Of a stretch of 64,000 bases of DNA, positions 36,897 through 46,465 are shown one piece after another. The translations under genes and the position numbers were made by a program. The DNA is from an uncultured Pedobacter sp. (lineage in GTDB: Bacteria > Bacteroidota > Bacteroidia > Sphingobacteriales > Sphingobacteriaceae), in assembly GCF_913776295.1 (NCBI RefSeq), contig NZ_CAJYOJ010000044.1, forward strand, positions 29,082 to 93,081. The letters are read 5' to 3'. Within the stretch, counting starts at the first letter, position 1; the number at the start of each line of letters is the position of its first letter. The notes below the pieces were generated by a model that saw only the letters and a list, made by a program, of their open reading frames with translations, did not search any database and was not told the origin of the DNA.

Positions 36897-38378
36897 ATGA
36901 GAACCGACTATGCAAAGCATGCCTCCGGACCAGGATGGTTGGCGGCATTATTGAAGCGCAATGTTTTTATCATCTACCTTTCTGTAATGGTCTGCTCCGC
37001 GTCTGCTCAACAAAAAAGCAACGCTGGTGTCCAGGTGTTTTCGATCCGCGATTTACAGGAAATTGTACTGGCAGGACACCCTGTTGTTAAACAGGCTGCC
37101 TTGCTGCCTAAAGCCTCCCAAGCCAAAGTGTTACAGTCGCTGGGGAATTTCGATCCGGAGGTGGTTGCATCTTTTGGTCGAAAAATTTTTGGTGGCACTG
37201 AATATTATAACCACTGGAACAGCCAGTTGAAGGTTCCGCTTTGGTTGGCAGGTGCAGACTTAAATGTGGGTTACGACCGTAATGTGGGTACCTATAATAA
37301 TCCGGAAACCAGGACCAGCAACACGGGGCTTACGGGGATAGGCCTCAGTATCCCGCTGGGGCAGGGGCTTTTAATAGACTCACGCAGGAATACGATGCGG
37401 CAGGCTAAGATCATGGTCGACTATGCAGAGGCAGATAAAATTTCGCAGATCAATGCGGTATGGCTGTATGCACTCAAAGACTATTGGAACTGGTATTATG
37501 CTTTCGAACAGCAACGTTTTACTGCCGAAGGCGTTGATCTTGCTGAGAAAAGATTCCTGGCCTTAAAAGCACAGGTGCTTATTGGTGATAAGCCACCGAT
37601 TGATTCTGTAGAGGCATCCATTACACTTCAAGACCGTAGGGTTCAGCTTCAGGAATCGGTAGTTAAATTAAACAATGCCCGGCTAATACTTTCGAATAAT
37701 TTATGGTCTGCAGATGGTGTACCTCAGGAACTTCCTTTACTTGCTGTGCCCGAAAATATAGCAGATGCAAAAGGTTTAATGAACAGTGTACAGCTTGATT
37801 CGTTGGTTAGCCATGCCACAGAAGCTCATCCGACGCTGTTGAAAATCAAAAGCAAGCAGGCCCAGTTAGGTGTTGAGGAACAGTATAGAAGAGAGATGTT
37901 AAAACCTAAGCTGAATGTGAAGGGCGCTTTTTTAGCCGGGAGGCGTGATTTTTCGTACGTAGCAGATAGCTATGATTTTCGGTTGGCTAATTATAAGGTG
38001 GGTATCGATTTTGCTATCCCTTTGTTTTTAAGGGAAGAGCGAGGCAAGCTTCGTGAGGTAAGAATCAAGCAGGCTGATATCGCATATGGCCTGCAGCAAA
38101 CAGGTAGGGAAATCCAGACCGCAGTATTGGCAGCATTTAACCAATACAAGGGTTATCAGGGGCAGCTTGAATTGCAAACCAGGAACGTAGCCAGCCAACG
38201 CACACTCGTGAACGGTGAACAGCAAAAGTTTGAACTGGGAGAGAGCAATCTTTTCCTGATTAATGCAAGGGAAACTAAGCTGATTGAAATGCAGGTAAAG
38301 CGGGCCGAATTACAGGCCAACCTGCAGAAAGCAATGGCTGAAATTTATTATCAGGCAGGGAAACGTTTAGCGCGCTGA
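36897..38378 (+). CDS. TolC-family outer-membrane channel protein
   Basis: A 493-aa protein with an N-terminal signal sequence (residues about 22-42, IIYLSVMVCSASAQ). Two OEP repeats follow (about 60-270 and 290-490), with the usual long helices and beta segments (LSIPLGQGLLIDSRRNT, ending KAMAEIYYQAGKRLA). It would form the trimeric outer-membrane conduit of the exporter. It begins one base after the stop of the HlyD-type gene, so the operon order is membrane domain, adaptor, channel. There is no ATPase gene between here and the next, unrelated SDR gene. Confidence 0.9.
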   Translation: MRTDYAKHASGPGWLAALLKRNVFIIYLSVMVCSASAQQKSNAGVQVFSIRDLQEIVLAGHPVVKQAALLPKASQAKVLQSLGNFDPEVVASFGRKIFGGTEYYNHWNSQLKVPLWLAGADLNVGYDRNVGTYNNPETRTSNTGLTGIGLSIPLGQGLLIDSRRNTMRQAKIMVDYAEADKISQINAVWLYALKDYWNWYYAFEQQRFTAEGVDLAEKRFLALKAQVLIGDKPPIDSVEASITLQDRRVQLQESVVKLNNARLILSNNLWSADGVPQELPLLAVPENIADAKGLMNSVQLDSLVSHATEAHPTLLKIKSKQAQLGVEEQYRREMLKPKLNVKGAFLAGRRDFSYVADSYDFRLANYKVGIDFAIPLFLREERGKLREVRIKQADIAYGLQQTGREIQTAVLAAFNQYKGYQGQLELQTRNVASQRTLVNGEQQKFELGESNLFLINARETKLIEMQVKRAELQANLQKAMAEIYYQAGKRLAR

Positions 38379-38485
38379 TTATTATAGTTTATTTTCAATA
38401 GGTGGATAGTTGATTTAAAGTGAAAATAATTTGAACAAAGGCCATTTTGCCTTGTTGCCTTAAAGTAACATTAAGATATCTAACT

Positions 38486-39385
38486 ATGGAAAATGAGCAA
38501 AACAAAGCATTGAAAAACCCACTCGAACAGTATCCTAAACCACCTTTTCAACGTCAGCCACAGCAGCCGCCCGGACTGGCCAACAAAATGATCCCTCAGC
38601 CCGATCATGGCGAGGAAAGTTACCGTGGCTCCGGCAGGTTAAAGGGCAGAAAAGCCTTAATTACAGGTGGCGATTCTGGTATTGGCAGGGCAGCAGCCAT
38701 TGCTTATGCACGTGAAGGGGCAGATGTGGCAATCAATTATCTGCCGGAAGAACAGACTGATGCGGATGAAGTGATTAAGATTATTACCGATGCCGGACAA
38801 AAAGCATACGCCATTCCAGGTGATATTACCAGCAGCGACTTTTGCAAAAAACTGGTTGATGACGCGGTAGAAAAACTGGGCGGCCTGGATATATTGGTCA
38901 ATAATGCTGGTAAACAACAGGCCATTGACTCACTTTCAGACTTAAGTGAAGAGCAATTCGATGCCACCATGAAAACCAATATCTACGCACCATTCTGGAT
39001 CACTAAAGCAGCACTTCCACATTTAAAACCTGGATCGGTGATTATATCAACCAGTTCGGTACAAGCTTATGACCCTTCGGAAAATCTTTTTGATTATGCA
39101 CAGACCAAAGCTGCCAATGTAGCCTTTGTTAAATCTTTATCAAAACAACTTGGTCCTAAAGGCATCCGTGTAAACGGAGTGGCACCTGGTCCGGTATGGA
39201 CTCCGCTTCAAACCAGTGGTGGTCAACCACAGGATGCCATTGAAAAGTTTGGCGAACAAACACCTTTGGCCCGTCCTGGCCAGCCAGCTGAATTGGCTTC
39301 AATATATGTGCAACTGGCAGATGACAGCGCAAGTTATGCAACCGGTCAAATTTATGGTGCAGCAGGTGGAGGCGGACACCCTTAG
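38486..39385 (+). CDS. SDR family oxidoreductase (YhdF/YdaD-like)
   Basis: 299 aa from the ATG at 38486; the frame upstream to 38447 looks like leader sequence. A proline- and glutamine-rich N-terminal arm (residues 1-50, YPKPPFQRQPQQPPGLANKM) precedes a classical SDR core. The core has TGGDSGIG (60-67), NNAGKQQ, a YAQTK active site and a YGAAGGGGHP tail. The arm is typical of the general-stress oxidoreductase group, whose members lie near stress genes in other bacteria. A clear terminator follows at 39411-39439. The substrate is unknown. Confidence 0.88.
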   Translation: MENEQNKALKNPLEQYPKPPFQRQPQQPPGLANKMIPQPDHGEESYRGSGRLKGRKALITGGDSGIGRAAAIAYAREGADVAINYLPEEQTDADEVIKIITDAGQKAYAIPGDITSSDFCKKLVDDAVEKLGGLDILVNNAGKQQAIDSLSDLSEEQFDATMKTNIYAPFWITKAALPHLKPGSVIISTSSVQAYDPSENLFDYAQTKAANVAFVKSLSKQLGPKGIRVNGVAPGPVWTPLQTSGGQPQDAIEKFGEQTPLARPGQPAELASIYVQLADDSASYATGQIYGAAGGGGHP

Positions 39386-39410
39386 TCAATTACAAATCAA
39401 TTTTAATCAT

Positions 39411-39439
39411 TTGCCCTGATCATCATCAGGGCATTTTTT
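39411..39439 (+). terminator. Rho-independent terminator of the SDR gene
   Basis: GCCCTGAT (39413-39420) pairs with ATCAGGGC (39424-39431) around a 3-base loop. It is followed by ATTTTTT, 26 bases behind the SDR stop codon. Confidence 0.85.
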
Positions 39440-39559
39440 GTACTGATATGCTAATCACCCACAAACTAAAATTTTTAAAAACACCTTTTGTTAAAATAAA
39501 TTGTTGATTAACAGTTTATTACTTAAGTGTTGAAAACAATTTTGCAAAAAACCAATTAT

Positions 39560-41095
39560 ATGAGCATGAATAATACGCAAGTACCTAAACTTTTGAAAAG
39601 CTTGTTGATGCTTTTACCATTACTGATACTATTTGAGGCCTGTAACAAGCCTAAGTCTGAAACCGGTGCTGAACTGACCAAAGTGACCGGCATTAAATTA
39701 TATAAAGAACTTGATGCTGAAGTATTAAGCGATAAGTTGAAAGCTGTGTTAAGCAAAAAGGCTAAATCAATGTCTCACCCAAAGTTTACACAGCAAATTT
39801 ATGAGGAGGCAGACTACCAACCGCTTCTGATCGCTAAATTTCTTTCCGATAGTGGATTAGTGAAGGCCGCTAAAAAGATTAGTGCGGCGAAAGAACACGG
39901 TCTTTCGCCTGAAAAATTTCAAGTGACAAAACTAAATGCTGCATTAGCGAAAATTTATTCTAAAAAGGAGGTCAACACGCTCGATCAAGCTTATGATGCG
40001 GTTATTGATCTCGAACTGATTGCAAGTGCTGCTATTACCGATTATGCTGCAGCCATGCAATATGGGGTGGTAAGTCCAAGGAAAATATTTGCACAGTTTT
40101 ACACCAAGGTGCTCCGGCCAGATTCCCTTTCATTTAAAAAACCTTATCAAACCCGTGATATCGATACGTTTCTAGATAGTATCCAACCCAGTTCCGAAGC
40201 TTACAAAATGCTTCAGACGGCGTTGAGTCAAAATATCGCTGCTCCGGGCCATTCTGTTGAGGAAACCAGACGCATTGTTATCGTAAACATGGAACGCCTG
40301 AGATGGCATACTGCTCAACAGGAAGATAAATATGTATGGGTAAATATACCGGCTTTTGAACTTCAGGTAATTGAAAAGCAAAAGCCGGTTTTAAGCATGA
40401 AAGTTTGTGTAGGGGAAGGACGCAATACCGGGCAGGCAACCTCATTGACCGAATACGATGAAAATGATCTGAAAAAGGACCGGGCATTTAACCGCGAAAC
40501 TCCTCAGCTGAAAAGTATGATACACAGTGTACAGGTTAACCCGGTTTGGAATATTCCCGAAAGTATAGCCAGTAATGAAATTGCGAAGTATGCCGCTCAG
40601 GACCGCTATTATTTAAGCAACAAAAATATTGATGTTTTTTATAAAGGTAAAAAGGTAGAAGATACGGAGACTATCGATTGGTCGGCACCTGATGCCGGTA
40701 AAACCTACACCTTTAAGCAGCAGCCGGGAGCAGACAATTCTCTGGGTAAAATCAAATTCCTGTTCAATAACCAAAGCAGTGTTTACCTGCACGATACACC
40801 AGCCAAAGCTGCCTTTAATTTAGCAGTAAGGGCCGTAAGTCATGGCTGTGTGAGGCTGGAAAAACCTTTGGAACTGGCCAGGGTACTTTTTGGCCCAGGT
40901 GAAAAATTTAATAAAATCAGGGAAGGCATGCAAAGCAAAGATCCAAAGGCCGAAAACATTTCACTTCCCAAACAGGTTGCAGTATACCTGGCCTACTTTA
41001 CCTGCTGGAAAGATTCAGGCAGTGGAAAATTAATGTTTGCTAATGATATTTACGGTCAGGATGCGGTACTTTATACCCACTTAAATAAAGCCTAA
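39560..41095 (+). CDS. L,D-transpeptidase (YcbB-like, lipoprotein)
   Basis: The ATG at 39560 gives 511 aa; the GTG at 39527 is in frame but would add a poor N-terminus. A lipobox (LILFEAC) near residue 28 suggests an outer-membrane lipoprotein. A long scaffold domain precedes the YkuD catalytic domain, with AVRAVSHGCVRLEK (catalytic Cys near 430) and VQVNPVWNIPESI. It would make 3-3 cross-links in peptidoglycan or anchor proteins to it. It is convergent with a second, different YkuD-type gene; the two stop codons overlap by four bases (41092-41095). Confidence 0.9.
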   Translation: MSMNNTQVPKLLKSLLMLLPLLILFEACNKPKSETGAELTKVTGIKLYKELDAEVLSDKLKAVLSKKAKSMSHPKFTQQIYEEADYQPLLIAKFLSDSGLVKAAKKISAAKEHGLSPEKFQVTKLNAALAKIYSKKEVNTLDQAYDAVIDLELIASAAITDYAAAMQYGVVSPRKIFAQFYTKVLRPDSLSFKKPYQTRDIDTFLDSIQPSSEAYKMLQTALSQNIAAPGHSVEETRRIVIVNMERLRWHTAQQEDKYVWVNIPAFELQVIEKQKPVLSMKVCVGEGRNTGQATSLTEYDENDLKKDRAFNRETPQLKSMIHSVQVNPVWNIPESIASNEIAKYAAQDRYYLSNKNIDVFYKGKKVEDTETIDWSAPDAGKTYTFKQQPGADNSLGKIKFLFNNQSSVYLHDTPAKAAFNLAVRAVSHGCVRLEKPLELARVLFGPGEKFNKIREGMQSKDPKAENISLPKQVAVYLAYFTCWKDSGSGKLMFANDIYGQDAVLYTHLNKA

Positions 41096-41886
41096 TCCAG
41101 ATTAAACTGGCCCTGATCACTGTTGTTGTTCAGGGCTGGTAAAGCGGCCAATGCGGCATGCTGCTCATCTAAATAGCGTGAAGCATATTTCTCTGCACTT
41201 TTATTGATGAAAAGCACGCTACCTTCGCCCATTGCACTGATCAACTGATCGGAAAGTTCAGGACTTACCGCCGGACAGCCCTGGCTTCTTCCTAGACGCC
41301 CCAAAGCGGCAATCGTACCCTGGCTAACATAAGGTGCACCGTGGATAACAATAGAACGAATCCGGGCATTATCATTATAGCCGGCATCCATACCATCCAA
41401 CCTGAGCGATCTGCCATGTGTCCCAACATACTCTTCACCCGTAACGTAAAAACCGATACTGCTACTGTACGAATCATTTTGGTTGGAAAAAGTCACTGTT
41501 TCATCATCGCCACTGCGCTGGCCATGGGCTACCCAGGTATTTAGAACCATTTTCTTCTTACTCAGGTCGAGTACATATAACCGTTTTCTCGTACTTCTCT
41601 GGTCAAAGTCTGCAATACTCAAAAGCGCATGATCCGATAATCTACCAGCTTCCTTTAGGTTAAAATAGCCGGTAAGGGCTTTTTCAAACACCGGATAAGT
41701 CAGCCCGGAATCCTTTAAATGAACCTGGTTATAAAGCGACTTTGCATAAGCGGAGTAACTTGGCCTGATTGAGGTTGAAACACCGGCAACCGTTTTCGGA
41801 TGCTGGATTTTTTTATCGCCCATGGCCAATAAGAAAAAGCTTAACGATAAAATGATACAGAAGATGCCCAAGATATATTTTCTCAT
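41092..41886 (-). CDS. YkuD-type murein L,D-transpeptidase (YkuD_2-like)
   Basis: A 264-aa protein with an N-terminal membrane/signal segment (residues 4-22, LGIFCIILSLSFFLLA). The catalytic motif IVIHGAPYVS is followed by GRSQGCPAVSP, with the catalytic Cys at 204. The His/Ser-Gly-Cys arrangement marks the YkuD_2 subgroup, which differs from the YcbB-type neighbour. It probably acts on tetrapeptide stems in the periplasm. It is encoded tail to tail with the neighbour, so two transpeptidases of different subfamilies are paired here. Confidence 0.85.
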   Translation of the reverse strand: MRKYILGIFCIILSLSFFLLAMGDKKIQHPKTVAGVSTSIRPSYSAYAKSLYNQVHLKDSGLTYPVFEKALTGYFNLKEAGRLSDHALLSIADFDQRSTRKRLYVLDLSKKKMVLNTWVAHGQRSGDDETVTFSNQNDSYSSSIGFYVTGEEYVGTHGRSLRLDGMDAGYNDNARIRSIVIHGAPYVSQGTIAALGRLGRSQGCPAVSPELSDQLISAMGEGSVLFINKSAEKYASRYLDEQHAALAALPALNNNSDQGQFNLD

Positions 41887-42126
41887 AGATAACTAATTGA
41901 AATGATTTAAGTAGGGCTATTGCTATAGGCTGTTTGGATTATTGTGTAACAAATATACGACATTGGGACGCGATTTACTAATATATCCCAAATGCTGACA
42001 ATTACATGATGATAGAGATCTGACTGTAGTACCTTTTTATTGGTGTTATCGCCCGGCTAGTGATTTTAAAGTCGTTTCAGAATAGATTTATTCAAACTTT
42101 TTAACCTCCTGGCAAGTTAAGATATC

Positions 42127-42948
42127 ATGGATATTTCACTGGTCACGATCGTAAAAAACCGACGCAATGCACTCATCAATATGATTATCGGCGTGGAACG
42201 TGGCACAACACAACCTTCGGAACTCATCATTATACACATGAATGAGGAACCCTATCAATTGCCTGCCTGTACTTTTCCGCTCAAACAGTATGTGGTTAAC
42301 TGTGTTCATCATTTACCATTGGCAGCGGCAAGAAATGCTGCGGTATCATCAGCAGGTTACGATCGGGTAGTGTTTCTGGATGTCGACTGTATTCCTGCGT
42401 CAGATTTTCTTTCCGTTTATGCCCAGGCTTTTAACGGCACTGATTCACTGATCTCTGGTCGGGTGCGGTATCTTACGGCAAAGGCCATGGAAAAGAAAGA
42501 CCTCTTCGAATGTATGAGGGAATACAGCATACCAGATCCTGTACGCGAAAATGTTGATCAATACCCTTATGAACTTTTTTGGTCGCTTAATTTTGGCTGT
42601 AGTAAAGCCGTTTTTAAAGAAATTGGTGGATTTGATGAGCTCTTTACCGGATACGGGGCAGAAGATACCGATTTTGCGTTTGCCGCAAAAGCCAGGCAGA
42701 TACCTATGAATACGATAAATGCGATGGCCTTCCATCAGTATCATCCCAGTTATGATCCGCCTATGAATCACCTTTCAGATATCGTCAGCAATGCAAAAGC
42801 TTTTAGGGGCAAATGGGGAATTTGGCCTATGGAGGGCTGGCTGAGAAAATTTGAACACGCGGGATTGATCGAATGGTCGGAAGGCCATCTGGAGTTAAGG
42901 CGATTGCCTTCAGCACAGGAAATTGAAAAAGCGCTTAAATTGACTTAA
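42127..42948 (+). CDS. Family 2 glycosyltransferase
   Basis: A 273-aa cytosolic GT-A enzyme. It starts SLVTIVKNRR and carries the metal-binding motif FLDVDCIP (D85/D87). The C-terminal part (GGFDELFTGYGAEDTDFAFA, about 173-192) resembles galactosyltransferase-type acceptor-binding regions. It would transfer a sugar from a nucleotide sugar. It ends in a 4-base overlap (42945-42948) with the convergent glycosyltransferase gene, the two stop codons sharing a TTAA. It is likely part of a small polysaccharide or glycan locus with the two genes that follow. Confidence 0.88.
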   Translation: MDISLVTIVKNRRNALINMIIGVERGTTQPSELIIIHMNEEPYQLPACTFPLKQYVVNCVHHLPLAAARNAAVSSAGYDRVVFLDVDCIPASDFLSVYAQAFNGTDSLISGRVRYLTAKAMEKKDLFECMREYSIPDPVRENVDQYPYELFWSLNFGCSKAVFKEIGGFDELFTGYGAEDTDFAFAAKARQIPMNTINAMAFHQYHPSYDPPMNHLSDIVSNAKAFRGKWGIWPMEGWLRKFEHAGLIEWSEGHLELRRLPSAQEIEKALKLT

Positions 42949-43991
42949 TGATGCTGAAAAACAGAGCGGTGGGTATTCATCAGATAATCTGCCGCGCGTT
43001 CGGCTGCATCGCTTCTGATAAACCCGGTCCAGTTGGGGCGGCTGGTTAACAAATTTTCAAGCATCTCTTTCCAGTCCGTGTGGAATATCGCCGAGGCCGG
43101 GAGGTGCGTGGCCAATTTCAGTTCATCAATAATAACGGCTTTTTCCTCCTGCTCTTTAAATGGACGTTCTTCGGCTATAGCAATAAAACGTTTATTCAGC
43201 GAAGCACATTCCATCACTGTGTTATGGCCGGCATTTCCAATCACTATGCAACAGTCTGCCAGAATAGCTCGGGGATCTTCCAACTTCCCATGAAAATATA
43301 AATTATTAATGTTTTGCGCATGTTGACCATTGCCCACAATGTGGAAGGTCCACTCTGTGCATTGCCAGGCCAGATGATTTAAGAAATGGTGATCTATACT
43401 CGTGCCACCACTGCCAATCAGTACAGCTACATGCCTTTTGGCGGCGTCAGACAGGTCTGCACTGGGTGCAAAACGGCTGAGCCCACCTGTATAAAAAGTT
43501 TTTTCATGGATCCATGTTGGCACTCGTCCAGACATCCGCACATCAAACGGAGCCAATAATCCAATGGCATTTCGATAACAGATTTGATGTGGAAGATCAT
43601 CTCGCAAACCATGTTGCCTGACAACGATTGTGGGTACGCCACACAGCCTTGATAGCATGGCCATTTCGGCTGAAACATCGACAACAAATAGCAATTTGGG
43701 GCGGCTGGACAAAAAGCCGGTCATGATATTTACCCGCTGGAGCTGTCCACCAACATTAAGCGGTGCGTAGTGCAGTCCCTCCAGGCTTCGATTTAGGAAA
43801 TAATGGTCCTCATCAGTGGGGGTATCCATTGGTAAATAAATAAGTTCGATAGTGCCTGGGATTATTGATTTATATGGTGCCAGCCCACTTCCCAAAAAAG
43901 TAATATGGCAGTTTTTGAGGGCAGAGGCAATGGCCAGACACCTCATCAGATGGCCTGAACCATGATGATGAACGTAAAAAGCAATTTCCAT
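42945..43991 (-). CDS. MurG-like glycosyltransferase (GT28 type)
   Basis: A 348-aa GT-B enzyme. The N-terminus MEIAFYVHHHGSGHLMRCLA resembles the MurG/GT28 start. The C-terminal donor-binding part has VIGNAGHNTVMECASLNKRF and FKEQEEKAVII, with Gly-rich loops for a UDP-sugar. It lies one base downstream of the GT4-type gene on the minus strand, so both are in one operon. The sugar and acceptor are not predictable. Confidence 0.82.
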   Translation of the reverse strand: MEIAFYVHHHGSGHLMRCLAIASALKNCHITFLGSGLAPYKSIIPGTIELIYLPMDTPTDEDHYFLNRSLEGLHYAPLNVGGQLQRVNIMTGFLSSRPKLLFVVDVSAEMAMLSRLCGVPTIVVRQHGLRDDLPHQICYRNAIGLLAPFDVRMSGRVPTWIHEKTFYTGGLSRFAPSADLSDAAKRHVAVLIGSGGTSIDHHFLNHLAWQCTEWTFHIVGNGQHAQNINNLYFHGKLEDPRAILADCCIVIGNAGHNTVMECASLNKRFIAIAEERPFKEQEEKAVIIDELKLATHLPASAIFHTDWKEMLENLLTSRPNWTGFIRSDAAERAADYLMNTHRSVFQHH

Positions 43992-43992
43992 A

Positions 43993-45063
43993 TCAGGCTA
44001 CACGGGTTACCGTATCCGTTAGCAATAATTCATAAGCATCTATCATCCGTTCAATATCCAGATTTTCTTCGGCCTGGCGGCGGCAGGTTGCCCGATCCAT
44101 TTCAACAGCCGTATTGATGCAATTTGCCAGTTCTCCGGGATCATTACTGCTGGTCAGACAACCTGTTCCGGCGGTCACCAGATAGGGCAATGCCCCACGA
44201 GAAATGCCGGCTACAGGCGTACCACAGGCCAGGCTTTCGGCCACAACAAGGCCAAAGGGCTCATCCCAGCAAGGAGTAATGAGCGCGCATCTGGCGTTGC
44301 CTATTAACTCATTAAGCGTTTCATGGCTACAGTTTCCAAGCAGTTCTACGCGCTCGTCAATCAGCGGTTCAACGTAAGTCTGGAAATAGTGCGAATCTGC
44401 AATACTCCCGGCGACTTTAATCGGATAGCCAGCCAGTTTAGCGGCCTGTATGGCAATGTGTGTTCCCTTGTCCGGGTGAATCCGTCCAAACCAAACCAGG
44501 TAATCACCAGCAGGTTTGGCATAAAATTTCCATAATGAAATATCCACGCCATTACAGATTACCTCACAATGGTTAAGGAAAGGCTGCCAGGCAAGTGCAT
44601 TCGGTTTTGAAACACTTACATAGCGTATGCGGCCTGTTTTACGCTCCTGTAACATCGCGCGCTTCATTTCGAAAATAGGAGGCGTATGTAGCACGGTAAC
44701 CATTGGCGTTGCCGTAACGGTAGACATGGTAAGTGGCACGTAGTTCAGGCTATTATTGAAGATAACATCATGTTCGCGGCCATCAATATCCTGCATCAGC
44801 TCTAAATAGGCGTGGTGCGTGGAAATAAAATCTTCGCTCAGCTCATGCGACCTGAACCTGCTTAGCGTTTCCCTATCGTAATCCACATCAGTGAGTATAA
44901 CATTAACATTGAGATCAGGATCGCTCAGTTCACTCGCATACAAGGTAACAGTGTGTCCCCTGGCAATAAGTCTTTTGGTCACTTCGTAAGTGAAAGCTTC
45001 CAGTCCGCCCATGTATGGCTTACGGATGGGATGTTTTAAATGCGCTATTATTCCGATATTCAT
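43993..45063 (-). CDS. GT4-type glycosyltransferase
   Basis: The ATG at 45063 gives 356 aa and a clean GT-B start (NIGIIAHLKHPIRKPYMGGL). The longer frame to 45168 is less likely, although an internal Met-Val start is possible. Typical features are the N-terminal Gly-rich GGLEAFTYEV, the donor-binding VWFGRIHPDKGTHIAIQAA, and the E-x7-E-like motif around EPFGLVVAESLACGTPV. It is the first gene of a two-gene minus-strand operon with the MurG-like gene. A role in capsule or exopolysaccharide assembly is inferred. Confidence 0.85.
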   Translation of the reverse strand: MNIGIIAHLKHPIRKPYMGGLEAFTYEVTKRLIARGHTVTLYASELSDPDLNVNVILTDVDYDRETLSRFRSHELSEDFISTHHAYLELMQDIDGREHDVIFNNSLNYVPLTMSTVTATPMVTVLHTPPIFEMKRAMLQERKTGRIRYVSVSKPNALAWQPFLNHCEVICNGVDISLWKFYAKPAGDYLVWFGRIHPDKGTHIAIQAAKLAGYPIKVAGSIADSHYFQTYVEPLIDERVELLGNCSHETLNELIGNARCALITPCWDEPFGLVVAESLACGTPVAGISRGALPYLVTAGTGCLTSSNDPGELANCINTAVEMDRATCRRQAEENLDIERMIDAYELLLTDTVTRVA

Positions 45064-45299
45064 TGGGATTTTTAAAGGTGTTACCATAACAACTGGATAA
45101 AGCGGCGAAAGTTTTGGGTAATTCTGATACCGAACCTTTTTGTATTTATTTCCCGTATTTAACCCCAAGTAATCTACTGATCAAGACATATATCAGCATT
45201 TTTCTTATTGAGCTGTTGGCATTGTTTAGATTATGTTGAGCCGCTTATTAAACAGGCTGCCATATTCTCTGAAACCAATTGCTGAAGTTTTGCGTTTTA

Positions 45300-45557
45300 A
45301 TGACGATGCAAGAGAAGCAAAAAATAGCAGAGCGTATATTATTGGTGGCCGGTCAGCGCGGAGCCGATAAAAGCACCTGCCCATCAGAAATTGCCAGAAT
45401 GCTTTATCCTGATCATTGGCGTAAATACATGGGAACTGTTATGGAAGTGGCTATTGACCTTTGTGTTAATGGTAAGATTTCCATCACCCAGAAAGGCAAG
45501 GCGGTTGATGTGGAAAAGATTAAGGGGCCGGTTCGGATTAAGCAACCAACGGACTGA
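45300..45557 (+). CDS. DUF3253 family small protein
   Basis: 85 aa from the ATG at 45300; a later ATG at 45306 is equally possible. It matches the compact DUF3253 helical pattern: RGADKSTCPSEIARMLYPDH, WRKYMGTVMEV, CVNGKISITQKGKAVDVEK, then GPVRI. These small proteins have a winged-helix-like fold of unknown role. It lies alone between the glycosyltransferase operon and a receiver gene. Confidence 0.75.
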   Translation: MTMQEKQKIAERILLVAGQRGADKSTCPSEIARMLYPDHWRKYMGTVMEVAIDLCVNGKISITQKGKAVDVEKIKGPVRIKQPTD

Positions 45558-45676
45558 ACTGCCTCATAACTTAAGAAATGTTCATTTTGATCAGCCTTTT
45601 AGATAAATGATTAAACTCTTTTTATTTTGTTAAAACCAAATAAGTTCCAAATGGTTATATCATTACACTTGGAAGG

Positions 45677-46039
45677 ATGATGAAAAAGAAAATAATGGTT
45701 TTAGAAGACGATCGTGATATCAGGGAAATCATAGGATTGCTATTAGATGATGAAAATTATGAGGTGAAGCTATATCCTGATATCAGAAGCTTTAGGAAAG
45801 ATTTACTTTTTACTTCACCAAACCTTATGATTTTAGATGTCCGTCTGCCTGATGGAAATGGACACGACCTTTGCCGGGAAGTGAAAAATGATCAACGCAC
45901 CGTTGATGTGCCGGTTCTGATGATGTCTGCACATTGTTCTGCAAATGAGGTTAACCGAAAATGTCATCCGGATGATTTCATTCCAAAACCTTTTAGTATA
46001 GACGATTTTGTTGCCAGGGTAAATGCAGTGGTAAACTAG
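45677..46039 (+). CDS. Receiver-only response regulator
   Basis: A single CheY-like domain of 120 aa with acidic pocket D11/D12, phosphorylation site D54 (LDVRLPDGNG), S84 and K104 (IPKPFS). No output domain follows, so it works by protein contact or within a phosphorelay; a histidine kinase partner is not nearby. The start could be the second ATG (45680). Its neighbours are a DUF3253 gene and a degraded gene, so the context does not assign a pathway. Confidence 0.9.
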   Translation: MMKKKIMVLEDDRDIREIIGLLLDDENYEVKLYPDIRSFRKDLLFTSPNLMILDVRLPDGNGHDLCREVKNDQRTVDVPVLMMSAHCSANEVNRKCHPDDFIPKPFSIDDFVARVNAVVN

Positions 46040-46127
46040 CATTCAGCATGTTTGTTGAACTGGATTTTGATTAGTTAGCCTAAGCAACTTCCCGGATAAA
46101 ATACGAATAACTGTATGTCCAAACAGC

Positions 46128-46405
46128 TTAATTTAGTTTCTGTTCCAATTCCAGCACATTTCTAAACATGGGATCATTTTGTAATAAAATGTTTTCCCGA
46201 ATATATCGTGGCTTATCGTGCGCAGGTAAAGATTTTCAATGGGATAAGAAACCGGATATTCTACATGGTTCTGGAAAACATCTTCCAGCTTTCTGATGCT
46301 TGGTTTTCGGGTTTGATGATAATGGTTTCCAACTGATTTTTCTCTATGTTGCTGCGGGCCTCATTCCACTCATTCGCAGAGGAAGCTGTAGGTGTTACTT
46401 GTTAA
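46128..46405 (-). pseudogene. Degraded minus-strand gene fragments
   Basis: Three successive protein-like stretches on the minus strand are broken by frameshifts. First comes ANEWNEARSNIEKNQLETII up to a stop, then LEDVFQNHVEYPVSYPIENL in another frame. Last is PRYIRENILLQNDPMFRNVL to a stop at 46128. They read like one eroded gene rather than noise. I cannot assign a family. Nothing else was seen in 46040-46465. Confidence 0.35.
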
Positions 46406-46465
46406 TTTAAACAGCCTGCACAGGCAAATATAAACCTTTACTTTCTTAAATCAATCCATTAGGTT

